Positions 1 through 10,521 of a DNA stretch of 64,000 nt are shown here, one piece after another. Source of the DNA: Plasmodium brasilianum (taxonomy: Eukaryota; Apicomplexa; Aconoidasida; Haemosporida; Plasmodiidae). The stretch is from positions 504,501 through 568,500 of the forward strand of contig NC_090125.1 of NCBI RefSeq assembly GCF_023973825.1, given 5' to 3'. How positions within the stretch are numbered: position 1 is the stretch's first letter; each line of letters starts with the position of its first letter. The notes under the pieces were generated by a model. The model was not told the origin of the DNA, did not search any database, and saw only the letters and a program-made list of their open reading frames with translations. The translations under genes were made by a program, and so were the position numbers.

Positions 1-1013
1 GTAAAGTATACATTTATGAATTCAGTAGAATTTCTTTTGTCAAAACGCTTATGTCCAAAAGAAAATTGAAATGGTTTGTCGATAATAGAATTGTCGATGG
101 ATGGTCAGATCCACGTATGCCAACAATTAAAGGAATATTAAGAAGAGGATTAACTAAAGAAGCTTTATTTCAATTTATTTTACAGCAGGGCCCGTCAAAA
201 GCTGGAAACTTAATGCAGTGGGACAAATTATGGTCAATAAATAAACAAATCATTGATCCAATTATTCCTAGATTTGCTGCTGTAGATAAAAAAAAAGCAG
301 TTATATTGAAACTCACTGATTTAAGTCCAGATATTGTTGAAAAAAAAAGAGATTTACATATGAAAAATAAATCATTAGGTACTTGTACTATGTACCATAC
401 AAACAAATTTTTCATAGAGCTAGAAGATGCCCAAACCTTCGTTGAACAAGAAGAAATTACATTAATAAAATTGGGAAATATAATTATTACGAGAGTCATT
501 AAAAATGGCGAAGATGTTGAAGGTGGTGCTACTGTTAATCATGATACTCCTTTGAAGGAAATATTAGGTGTTTCCAACTTTAGCGGAGATTTTAAAACAA
601 CAAAAAAAAAAGTACACTGGATACCCTACATTCGCGAAAAATTAATTTCATGTACCTTGTACGAATACGATCATCTGTTAACAGTGGATAAATTTGAAAA
701 TGATAATAAAGAAGAATGGACAAAATTTATTAATCCAGTTACTAAGTACGAAACAGAAGTCTATGCAGAACCAGCTATTACTTCTCTCAAACAGGGGGAC
801 AAATTTCAATTTGAGCGAAGAGGCTATTTTATTGTTGATCAAATATCTAACAACAATCATTTTCGCTTAGTCAAAATTCCGGATGGAAAATCAAAAAATA
901 TGTCCATAATTAGCTCAAAAGTTGATCCTCAAGTTTTGGCGGGAACAAAAAATAAAACTGTCGCTATGCCTGACAAAGGGAAAACCACCCAGAAGGACAA
1001 CATGAAAATGTAG
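1..1013 (+). CDS. Glutamate--tRNA ligase (cytosolic), 3' part
   Basis: Charges tRNA-Glu with glutamate in the cytosol. Only the C-terminal ~336 residues are present: the frame is open from base 3 with no start, so the gene begins outside the window. The class I KMSKS-type loop is visible as VKTLMSKRKLKWFV just after YEFSRI, followed by VDGWSDPRMPT, the signature of eukaryotic/archaeal-type GluRS rather than the bacterial (apicoplast) enzyme. The rest fits the all-beta anticodon-binding domain (AVDKKKAVILKL, then EEITLIKLGNIIITRV) and ends in a short Lys-rich tail. The in-frame ATG at base 51 lies inside the catalytic loop and is not the true start. Single uninterrupted exon here; stop at 1011-1013. 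Confidence 0.95.
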   Translation, partial: KVYIYEFSRISFVKTLMSKRKLKWFVDNRIVDGWSDPRMPTIKGILRRGLTKEALFQFILQQGPSKAGNLMQWDKLWSINKQIIDPIIPRFAAVDKKKAVILKLTDLSPDIVEKKRDLHMKNKSLGTCTMYHTNKFFIELEDAQTFVEQEEITLIKLGNIIITRVIKNGEDVEGGATVNHDTPLKEILGVSNFSGDFKTTKKKVHWIPYIREKLISCTLYEYDHLLTVDKFENDNKEEWTKFINPVTKYETEVYAEPAITSLKQGDKFQFERRGYFIVDQISNNNHFRLVKIPDGKSKNMSIISSKVDPQVLAGTKNKTVAMPDKGKTTQKDNMKM

Positions 1014-2579
1014 TAAGGTCCTTCCTCCCATATGTTTCATATTTCTGCAAGTGAAAAAAGTATAGATCTTCTATGCTCGTTTATTATTTAAACAAGTAAA
1101 TTTTGTTATATTCCCTTTTTTCCTTTGCTTTTGAAATCTAACTCTTTTTCACCTAATTTGTCAGTTTCCATTATCATCATCCCCCTTACAGGTATCGTTC
1201 CTGTTTCGATTATCACTCCTGTTATATTTTTATTTTATACCTAATATTAGTTTTTCACATTTCGATATATTTTATCATATTTCTATTTATTTCTTTACAT
1301 TTCGATTTATTTCTTCACTTTGCATTTTATTTATTATTTTTTTTTTTCCTCGAATACCTTTTTATAAAAAAAAAAAAAGTATGAAAAAACATAAACACAT
1401 ATGCAAAAATGGAAACAAGAAAAACAAGGAAAACAAGAAAAACAAGAAAAACAAGAAAAACAAGAAAAACAAGAAAACCATAAATATGGCGTCATGTAAA
1501 CACATAAATTAAACTCACGAATACTTAAACGAGTACATGTAGAAAGTGCTTGTGTTCCTAAATACTCACTCGTGCAAATGGACTATACATATATATATAT
1601 ATGCATATATTGCACATACATAACATGAATACACAGCATGCGTACATAGCAGAAATACGCAGCATGAACATACTACAACGAATCTACATGACTATACTTG
1701 AATACGTAAGCATATGTTTGTTTTTCTTTTCGACGATAAACTATTAATGGCTTTCTAAAGATAAGCATTTATTTTATTTTATTTTTTTTAACGTCTCATA
1801 ACTTGGAGCTTCCCCGGAGTGTTATTTCACTTCTTCGATTCTGACCACATACTTTTATTATAAATATAATTGTCATAAACATAAATAAATAAACATGCAT
1901 ATATATAAATAAAAATGCATATATATAAATAAACATGCATACATATAAATAAAAATGCATATATATAAATAAACATGCATACATATAAATAAACATACAT
2001 ATATATAAATAAACATACATATATATAAATAAACATACATATATATAAATAAACATACATATATATAAATAAACATACATATATATAAATAAACATACAT
2101 ATATATAAGTAAACATACATAGTACATATATATATATGTGTAGTAACAGCTCTAGAGTCGTATTAACGACCTACATTTTTTATGTAATATTTTTTTTTTT
2201 TTCAGTTTTCTCATTGTGTTTGAAATTATAAAAAGGAACTTTATTCATACATGCATTTTTTCGTTAGTTGTTAATCATTCCTTCTGCTTATAATCTAGTC
2301 CGTTCTTTTACTGTTTATTTCTTTTCTCTGCTTTTCCGTTTCTTTAATTTTTTTTTCTTTTTTTTTCCATTTATTCCACCCTTATTGATCTTTGGCCCAC
2401 TTCACTTGCCCTTATTTTTTTTACGTCTTTACACAGTTCAAATTGTCTTCCTTCAAACGATTAAAATACAGCTAAATTCTGCATGACAGGAAAATTGAAA
2501 AAAAAAAAAAAAAAGCGTAACAAAAAAGTGGAATAATAATAAGCTGCTTCTATATAGCCCCAGCATTTTTGATAAAAAA
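1014..2579. other. Intergenic region between GluRS and Nudix gene
   Basis: AT-rich spacer with no gene I can support. It holds a short repeat of acaag/aaaa units near 1415-1475, (AT)n near 1590-1605, a 20-bp minisatellite at about 1884-2120, and a T-tract ending in CAG near 2190-2204. A weak two-exon reading on the minus strand was considered and set aside. Confidence 0.6.
1884..2120. repeat. 20-bp tandem repeat (~12 copies)
   Basis: Unit approximately ATATATAAATAAACATACAT, with variant copies (ATGCAT, AAAAATGCAT) at the left end and near-identical copies at the right end, a typical pattern of recent expansion from one side. Open frames through it are YLYICMFI-type translations and are not genes. 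Confidence 0.9.
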
Positions 2580-3483
2580 ATGAAGGATACGATAAATTAT
2601 AGATTCGAGGATAATAAGGATGAAATGGTAATTATTGTGAATGAACAAAATGAGTTTTCAGATTTGAAAACTCGAAAAGCTATGAGAACGAACAATTTAT
2701 GGCACAGATCAACGGCAGTTTTTGTGTTCACCAAATTAGAACAAGAGTATTTTATTTATATACATAAAAGATCTAAAATAAAAGATTACTGCCCTTCTTA
2801 CTATTCCATTGGCTTTGGTGGGGTAGTTTCCAGTGAAGAAGAGTACCTTCAGAATGCACTCAAAGAACTGGAGGAGGAAAGTGGAATAGTAAAAAAACCT
2901 GAACAGCTATTTTATTTAGGCATATTAAAATGTGACACGGGTTGTACCAGATCTTTTGTCAGCTCTTACGTAATAACTAAACACGCATCGTTTCTAATTA
3001 CATAATATTACATGTGGGTGTATGGATATATGTATAAATGTGTATAAGTGTACATATGTTTGCGTGTAAAGCTACAGACAGTTTTAGCTTTTTACATTGG
3101 GTAAATTACTCTTCATTTTTAATCATTTCACAAGTTCATTACTTCTCCTTATTTCGTTTTTTATTTTTTTTTTTTTTTTTTCTCTCAGTTAACCTTTGTC
3201 AACCCGGACTTTCAAACAGTACCTCAATTAAATGAAGTCGAATTTATAACAAGAATTTCGATGAATGACTTTGAGAAATTTTTGGAACAAGAAAAATTCA
3301 CACTAACAAGTATGCACAAGAACATTTTAAACCTTGTTATTTTTACAAATAATTTATGTTTATACTTTTCTATGACCAATTTTTGCATTATATACGTTCG
3401 CGTCAGCAACCTATTTTTCTGTATTCTGAGCATAGCTCAAAAATTTAAATTCATCTTTTTTTTTTGATATGTAGCATTTAAAT

Positions 3484-3514
<31 letters not shown>

Positions 3515-3794
3515 ACATTAATATTTTTTTATATATATACACACATATATGCATACATATGTACACACACACACACACACACACACATACAAACATACAA
3601 ACGTACAAACGCACAAACATACAAACGTACAAACATACAAACGTACAAACGCACAAACATACAAACATTTCATATGTACACACGCGCATACGAACAAACA
3701 TATTTACAACTTCTTAGGTATATTCATATATAACCATTTCAAGGACAAAATGACAAAAACCCACTTGGACGAAATTTACGAAAAAATTAACTAA
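2580..3794 (+). CDS. Nudix hydrolase, three exons
   Basis: Predicted Mg-dependent hydrolase of a nucleoside-diphosphate-linked substrate; substrate unknown. Exons 2580-2969, 3189-3309 and 3718-3794 (phases 0 and 1) give 195 aa. Exon 1 holds the fold: NLWHRSTAVFVF, then the Nudix box GVVSSEEEYLQNALKELEEE followed by SGI, which matches G-x5-E-x7-R-E-U-x-E-E-x-G-U except that the Arg is Lys. The LWHRS opening and FGGVV resemble the IPP-isomerase-like/YfcD branch of the superfamily, which is a family resemblance only. Exon 2 follows a T-tract ending CTCTCAG; exon 3 ends DEIYEKIN. Intron 2 carries an (AC)n plus AAACATAC/GTAC repeat. Start chosen at the first ATG, preceded by stops and A-tracts. 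Confidence 0.85.
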
Positions 3795-4321
3795 GACTTT
3801 TTTGTAATCCACTTATCGGATGAAAACTAAAAAAGCAAGAGAGTTAGCTATAGTTAGTGTGTACATACCGCTTTTTTTTTTTCTTTTTTTTTTCAACTTT
3901 GATCTATTTACATATATTCGTTTACATTAACCTATTTATGTTTACAATTTTCCCCGCACTAATTTATGTTAATTTTTCAATTTCCATTTAATGATATTTT
4001 CCCTATCTCATACTTTGCTGATGATAAAAAGTACCAAAATGAAAAAACATTTTTTCGCTTTTTTCTACATATTTGCAAAATTGAAGTTTTATTTGTAAGC
4101 CCTGTTGTTCCCTTCATAGGGAAAGGAAAAAAAAAAAAAAAAAATGCAAAAAAACAAAAAATCAAAAAATCAAAAAATCAAAAAATCAAAAAATCAAAAA
4201 AGATATGTTAATTTCCATCCTTTTTTATATGCTACATTGCATAAAGACAAAAAATAAACTTGTATTATACTTTTTATTTCCCTTTTATGATCTTACAAAA
4301 AAAAAAATATACATTACACAA
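3795..4321. other. Spacer with 9-bp repeat
   Basis: AT-rich spacer. A run of AAAATCAAA-type 9-bp units lies at about 4139-4203. An open frame at 3966-4211 translates the repeat into Lys-rich sequence and is not supported as a gene; the frame at 4205-4321 continues into exon 1 of the next gene but looks like 5' leader. Confidence 0.5.
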
Positions 4322-6471
4322 ATGAAACTTCTGTACATATGTGATACCAGATTTCACACATTTAACTCAAAAGAGAAAAAATACATATTTAAATATATGT
4401 TTTATTCCTTGCAAGATTTGCTTAATAATAGTAAAACAAGAGATATCAAATTCTGGCTCGTGTGCATAAGTACGTATAAAACTGTAAACGACATCAAACA
4501 CTAAGATGAACACACACACGTGCATACATATATATGCATGTATGTATGTATATATGTATATATATCTATACATATGTACATTATACAAATAAACGAATTT
4601 TCTGGTATCTCATTTTTAGTTGCCCCATTTTCCTTTTTTCCCAATTTTCATTTTTATTTCCCCTTTGTCTAGATCTAATCGATTATTCAGATGTTCTAAA
4701 TTTTTCTGATCCGTTTGATTATGAAAATGTAAAAAAAGCCATAGACAAAATATCCCCTTACTTCTACTTAAATAATGAGCACTCAGTAGTAGGAAGTGAA
4801 GTAGCTGTAGACCCCTTATTAGCCTTTTTAAAAGAACATAAAAGTACGCATTCCTTCGAATGCCTCTTCATCCGTTTTATCATAAAATTCTTTTGCTATA
4901 TATTCGGGATCCCCTTTCTTTCTATATTTTTGTCTATAACAAGTCATATTAGCCTTAGCTTTCAAATTTATGTATGTGTAAACATACATATGCATACGCA
5001 TATATACGCACGTACATGCGTAAACAAACAGCAGTTTATGCATGACTCTCTTACCCATTTATTTGCTTCTTAGATATTGCAAAAATCAAGAAATGCGATA
5101 AGGCTGCAATTATATCAAGCAATGTTCATATTTGGGATGATAAAATTTCGGAGCTAAAAATAATAGGAAACATATTGAGTGAATCCATATGTGAAATTAA
5201 TTTTTTTAACGGTTAAACATATTTTTGCCCATTATAATATTTTTTTTTGTATATAATAAAATAATGCACACTTACTAAGATATAACGTTTATATACTGTT
5301 AATTTTTTTTTTTTTTTTTTTTTTTATATCCTTTTTCTTCCTATATTTTTTTTTTTTTTTCAATTAGTTATGAACGGGATTATTGATGCTACAGGGAAAA
5401 TGCAAAAAATCAGTTCCGAATTGAGTAAATATTCAAACTTCTTTTTCAAGAATATAGAACTGAACAAAGTAAACATTTTGCAAATATCAAAAGAGATACT
5501 AGCCATCAAATTTACTGTTTCAATTACCTTAAGTTTGAAAAACCAGGTACAAAAATAAAATAAAATAAATAAATAAATAAATAAATAAAGTAGAATAATA
5601 AAATAACATAATAACAAAATACGGAAAAGCAAAAAAATTAAGACAGGTAGAACAAACGAGACGAAATAGATCGAACGCGATGAGATAGACCCAGCAAGGA
5701 GAGATAAATCTAATAGCAGTCATCAAATTGGTAAAACCTAAACATGTGAAAACTAACAAAGTCGAATTCTTCCTTTTAATTTATACTTACCTTCTCAGCT
5801 ATTGCTGAAATGTGAAGCAAGACCTTTAATAATAGAAGTAGGGCATGAGGTTTACGTCAGTTTAAATAAGTTATCCGTTGAATTTGACATAAGAGCAAAA
5901 GCTTTGAAGGATGGCATTTCTCAGCATTTAGTTAAATTTTGCATTTATCTAATCGTTGTTAATATGCGTGTCGAAAAAAGGGAACATAAAAAAAAAAAAA
6001 ATAATAATAACATGTATATATAAGTTTACATTTACTTAAACATTCACATTTATACTTACACTTACGTGGGCATCTGCATTTCCAAATGCTTGGAACCTTT
6101 TATTCTGTAATATTTATCAAAATTTTATTTTCCTTTTTCTCCTACCAGATATATGGAATACCTATCTTTTTAAGCAGCCCATTGTTACAAGAACAAAATT
6201 TAATTTCGCTAAGTTCTTTATCAAAAGAGCTATATGAAAATGTAAAAAAAAAAAAAAAAAAAAAATTACCAAATTAGCAGCGATTCTTCCACCCGTCGAA
6301 GCTACATATCATGCACTGCATATATACATGTGAATATACATCCAGATTTATATATACTCATTCATGTTTATGATGACAAACGGAACAACAAAAATTAAAT
6401 AAAAATAATAATCACAGGAACAAGTACTAATACTAAGATCTAATATAAATCCGACGGACCTAACAATGCAG

Positions 6472-6513
<42 letters not shown>

Positions 6514-7622
6514 CAGTTTATGGCAAAATGTACACACGCAAGGACAAAAACTTCAAATGCTTAGTGATACTATTTTTTCGTTCTTTTTGAATAGCGAAAA
6601 AGAAGTTCGATTCTTGTGGGTAGGAACTCCTATGATTAAGGAGGAGAAGACAATAGCCTTATGTTTGCACGTAAATTTTGTTCTATATAATTTGTCACTT
6701 TTTCATTTATCTCTCATATATAACATTTGAGTATACATATATATATATATATATACAGACGTATGCATCATATACATATATGCATATGTATAACCAGAAT
6801 GAGTGGAATATGTATATCGATGTAATAACGCAAAATATATGCTTTATTCTTTCCACATTACAAAGGGATTAGCAACACAAGAAACTTATTCGCTCACTAT
6901 AGAAGAGTGTTCCATGGATAATGAAAAAACAATTGATATGATAGAGGACACTACACTGAAGGAAATGCTCCATTTCCTAATTCTGATTGAAGAATTTAAC
7001 CCATTAGTAATTAAAAAAAAAAAAAAAGTTACAAAAGGGTACAAAAGGATATCGTAGTGTGCGTCTACATCATTTCACATATTTTTTCAAGCTACATTGT
7101 TTTACTTAATCACATAATCAATTAATGACATATGATCATATTTTACTTTATCTTTTATTTCCTGATAGCATTATAGTAATGAAAGGTTAAATTATTCTTC
7201 CAAATTCTCACGCAACTCGTTGATAGAGTATATAAACAAGGGAAAAAAATTTAAAATCAGGTTATATATTCATATGCAAACATGTGTATTTCAATTTTTT
7301 TTTTTTTTTTTCTAGCCATAAGTCATTTCTTTTATTCATGTTTTTTTTTTTTTTTTTTCTAGCCATAATTCATTTTACATATTATTTATTATTTTTATTT
7401 TTTTTTCCCTTCAAATTCCATGATAGGAAAAATAAATTAACCCTTTTAAAAAACTTAACTGGTGATAGTGCTAACACGAAAAAGGAGGGAACAATGTTAT
7501 TAGCAAAAAAGAGTGATAATATTTATCGAAAAGACGACTTCAAAAAAAAAAAAAAAATTATTGATCCAAGATCTCTCCTTTTAGCTAATATGAATAAAGC
7601 TTTTCAAAAAAATATTATATAA
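4322..7622 (+). CDS. Eleven-exon conserved-looking protein, function unknown
   Basis: I do not recognise this 472-aa protein. Exons: 4322-4469, 4673-4843, 5074-5211, 5368-5546, 5799-5930, 6149-6241, 6418-6470, 6595-6670, 6866-7006, 7169-7260, 7427-7622. Every junction has GT...AG and phases that match (1,1,1,0,0,0,2,0,0,2), and the sum is an exact codon number, which makes the model strong although no exon is long. The N-terminal third (MKLLYICDTRFHT, DPLLAFLKEHK, KAAIISSNVHIWDD) alternates beta-like and helical stretches and could be a von Willebrand A-like fold; that is only a guess. The middle is beta-rich (RPLIIEVGHEVYVSLNKL; EKEVRFLWVGTPMIKEEK); the C-terminus is basic with RKDDFKKKKK and ends AFQKNII. 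No signal peptide or membrane segment is seen. An in-frame ATG at 4205 is less likely as the start. The donor chosen for exon 5 is the least certain junction. Confidence 0.7.
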
Positions 7623-8363
7623 ATTTAAAAAGAATACAGACATACGGCGGGGTATGCTAGTCGTTCCGTGCTGCGCAGATCTAACTTTTACACATACATA
7701 ATACATACATATAAATATGCATATATATATATATATACATGCATTCTTCCCTCCGTACATAACGTTGATTTATATACGTAAAAATCTCTGCAGAATAATA
7801 CATGTTAAATGGGTTATTATGCCACTAAAAAAGGATAAAAAGTATATATATGTATATTTTACTTAAAAAAATGAATAATTCTTTTTTTTATTTTTAAAAA
7901 ATTCCGTTTTTTTTATCTTTCAAAAATTCCATTTTTTTATGGTCATTATTTACAACCTTTTTAGTAATGTATGAAGTTCAAACAGCTAAATTTATGTTTA
8001 ACCTTTTACATTTTTTCATCATAATAAAAAAATAAAAAATAAAAATAATGCTAATAAATTCATATGTATACAATTTAATTTAAAGCGGTGGAGACATACA
8101 ACGCAAATTTAAGTTTGCACAGTTTGAAAAAATATATAATATATAACAAGTGTACATACATTTAATATGTATGAAAAACTAAAATAAAGGAAGGCTACTT
8201 GCATATACAGCAGTAATAAGTTCGAATGCACCAAAGAACTACATAAAAGTATTCACGTGTTTATCGCATATGCTTTTATTTTAGAGTGAATTATTTTTTT
8301 TTTTTTTTTTGCTTATGTATATTTATAGCGAATCATTGCGCAAGTACGTTATGTACATTTTCC
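7623..8363. other. Intergenic, AT-rich
   Basis: No gene seen. It contains (AT)n near 7720-7738 and T-tracts near 7885-7945 and 8290-8310. Confidence 0.5.
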
Positions 8364-8643
8364 ATGACTAAAAAAAGCGTCCGCTCAAAAATTGTAAGCG
8401 TAATGGAAATTGAAATGATGAATTTTAAAGTCGCAAAAGGGTAAGCAACATGCGTATACGTGCATATACATATATATATGTGTACATATGCGCATAATAC
8501 ATGTACAGTGCTGGCAAATATCAAATACTCGCAGTCCATCACATACCAACAAATATATTAAAGTTGCCACTAATTCCTTTACAATTAGCATTTCAAACAA
8601 ATCTTTGAATAAACACGCAAATAAAAAAAAAAAAAAAAAGTAA
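8364..8643 (+). CDS. Candidate small basic protein, two exons (61 aa)
   Basis: Exons 8364-8440 and 8535-8643 (phase 2) give 61 aa beginning MTKKSVRSKIVSVMEIEM and ending in a Lys run. The donor is GTAAGC; the acceptor is CTCGCAG. Exonic strand is A-rich over T, as in true Plasmodium exons. The frame stops immediately after a 17-A run, and the stop codon overlaps by one base the start of the MPP6-like gene, so this may instead be a 5' coding part of that gene with one base missing from the run. A competing minus-strand reading starting MLIVKELVATL also has fair splice signals. Function unknown. Confidence 0.35.
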
Positions 8644-9002
8644 TGGAAGATAACAAAGCTGAGTCACCAAATAAAAGAAGGGAAAATGCGAAATTTTCAA
8701 AATTCGTTACCTCTTTAAGTTTTATGAAAAAAAATATAGAAGGGAAAGACGAGAATGTAAAAAAGAAAATAAAATATTCAAATGATGATCATTTATGGAT
8801 TCTTAAGGATTATGAAGATCAAGTTAATGCCTTTTTAAAAAATAAATCATCACAAAAAAATAAAAATAATGTTTCTTTAAATTGTTTAGGAAGGAAAACA
8901 TATAATAATTACAATAATTATGTAAATTTGTACAATATAGAAATTAAGAAATTCATTAATTCCGTAAAAAAAAATAAGCCCATTCATTCATTGAGAGAAT
9001 AG
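8643..9002 (+). CDS. MPP6-like nuclear exosome cofactor
   Basis: Single-exon 119-aa basic protein. The segment KFSKFVTSLSFMKKN followed by a helix and DDHLWIL parallels the N-terminus of M-phase phosphoprotein 6 (consensus LSKNLLRMKFMQR ... EEHWYL), and NCLGRKTYNNYNNYVNLYN parallels the MPP6 GRMSFRGFNPEVEKL motif. MPP6 tethers the Mtr4 helicase to the nuclear RNA exosome for rRNA and ncRNA processing, so a nucleolar role is expected. The assignment rests on these two ordered motifs and size (family about 150-190 aa), not on a database search. The start ATG follows a 17-A run. Confidence 0.55.
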   Translation: MEDNKAESPNKRRENAKFSKFVTSLSFMKKNIEGKDENVKKKIKYSNDDHLWILKDYEDQVNAFLKNKSSQKNKNNVSLNCLGRKTYNNYNNYVNLYNIEIKKFINSVKKNKPIHSLRE

Positions 9003-9952
9003 AAATAACTGCCTTTTTAAGTTCTATTTATTTATTGTACTTTTTTTTTTCTTTTTTTTTATTATTTTTCCTTTTTTTTATTATTGTTGTGTACAACATA
9101 TTTTACACATTATGTAGTCCACAACTTTGTGCATATACAATGTCCATACAAATTCATTCCTTTTAACGAACGAGCTTTTCATTTTTTAAACTTAAACCAA
9201 TTTAAAATTTGATAATATACTGCTTTCACTATAAATGTATTTAACTACATTTTATTAGTATTGGTTTTGTCTTCATTCATTTTGTTGGTTTATTTATTAA
9301 ATTACTCATTCATTAATTTATTCATTTATTAATTTACTCATTTATTGATATATTCATTTATTAATTTATTCATTTATTAATTTACTCATTTATTGATATA
9401 TTCATTTATTAGTTTATTCATTTATTGATATGTTCATTTATTAGTTTATTCATTTATTGATGTTCATTTATTGATGTTCATTTATTAGTTTATTCATTTA
9501 TTGATATGTTCATTTATTAATTTATTTATTATAAATTTTTTTTTTTTTATATTTGCATATGTATCCATGTTATACTGTTACTTCTTCGTAAGAGAAGAAA
9601 AAAATGGTCAAGCTAATTTTAAAAGCGAGTTAGTAAAATACTTTATGGGTATGAAATTATGATTGTGGGCGTCGTATGAACTACTATACGCGCACAAGTA
9701 GATTTATATATATACATGAAGAAATACACATGAGCATCTCAAAAAATAGAATAAATATAAAATAGAGTTTCCCGATAAGTGCAAATTCTACTCTTATATT
9801 GCATTTCTCCTTTTCAGTATATATTTATATCTCATTTTATTAAATGAAATGGAGCAGTAGAAGGTAGTACATCGTATTTATTGCTTTAATTAAATGTCTT
9901 CTTTAAACATGTGCACACATACATAAAAAAGGTATTTTTGCATGAACAGTTC
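9003..9952. other. Intergenic with TTCATTTATTAA-type repeat
   Basis: AT-rich spacer. At about 9290-9530 a degenerate tandem array of ATTCATTTATTAATTTA and ATTCATTTATTGATAT units. No gene seen; a short frame MVKLILKAS at about 9604 ends at once. Confidence 0.5.
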
Positions 9953-10235
9953 ATGTCTTTATATCCAGCTCTTTCGCGTTCTACAAAAAAAAAAAAAAAA
10001 AAAAAAAAAAATGAACAGGTCAGCAAAAGGACAGGTGAACGTACAATCTTACGAATAGATGAACATGACCAGGCTGAGCAAAATTCGCATGAATTGGTAA
10101 TTATAAAGAAATAAAAGTTGTCTACACTTTGAGGTCGTATTTGTATCTCTGGGATATGTAACTTGTTTTGTACTCTTGCAGCGTGTCGAACCTTCAAAAA
10201 AAAATAAAGCAAAATATGGAATAAAAGAAAAATGA
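9953..10235 (+). CDS. Candidate small charged protein, two exons (65 aa)
   Basis: Exons 9953-10096 and 10182-10235 (phase 0) give 65 aa: MSLYPALSRST, a Lys run from 27 consecutive A, then NEQVSKRTGERTILRIDEHD and, after the splice, RVEPSKKNKAKYGIKEK. The acceptor is preceded by TTTTGTACTCTTGCAG, a good tract. The composition (K, E, D, Q, N rich) is that of a coding exon. The A-run length may be inexact. Family not recognised; likely soluble. Confidence 0.45.
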
Positions 10236-10521
10236 AGATGAAATGAATAGGAAGTAAATAGGTAATAAGTATAAAAAGAATATAAAATAAGTAGGAAAAA
10301 ATCGCAGAATAGTAGCGGAGTAATAGCATAGCAACCAAGTGCCATATTCAAGATGCATAATATTTTCCGCTCAGACGCATTTCTGCGGCTTCAAATTTTT
10401 TGTGCACGTATGTTTCATTTAACAATTCTTTTTTCCCTTCTTTTCTCATTTCTCTTTTGTTATGTCTATTTTGTCATTTTTTTTTTTTTTTTTTTATTGA
10501 TGCAAAGACGAGAGGGAATAC

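Noticed and set aside
1790..2230. Minus-strand pair MRKLKKKKYYIKN and NRRSEITLRGSSKL across the 20-bp repeat
   Set aside because: Only 27 residues and dependent on an A-run length; too weak to call.
8333..8600. Minus-strand gene MLIVKELVATLIYLL joined to RTLFLVMENVHNVLAQ
   Set aside because: Splice signals are fair, but the plus strand is the A-rich one and gives a longer model with a consensus donor; the minus start would also lie only about 50 bp from the MPP6-like start.
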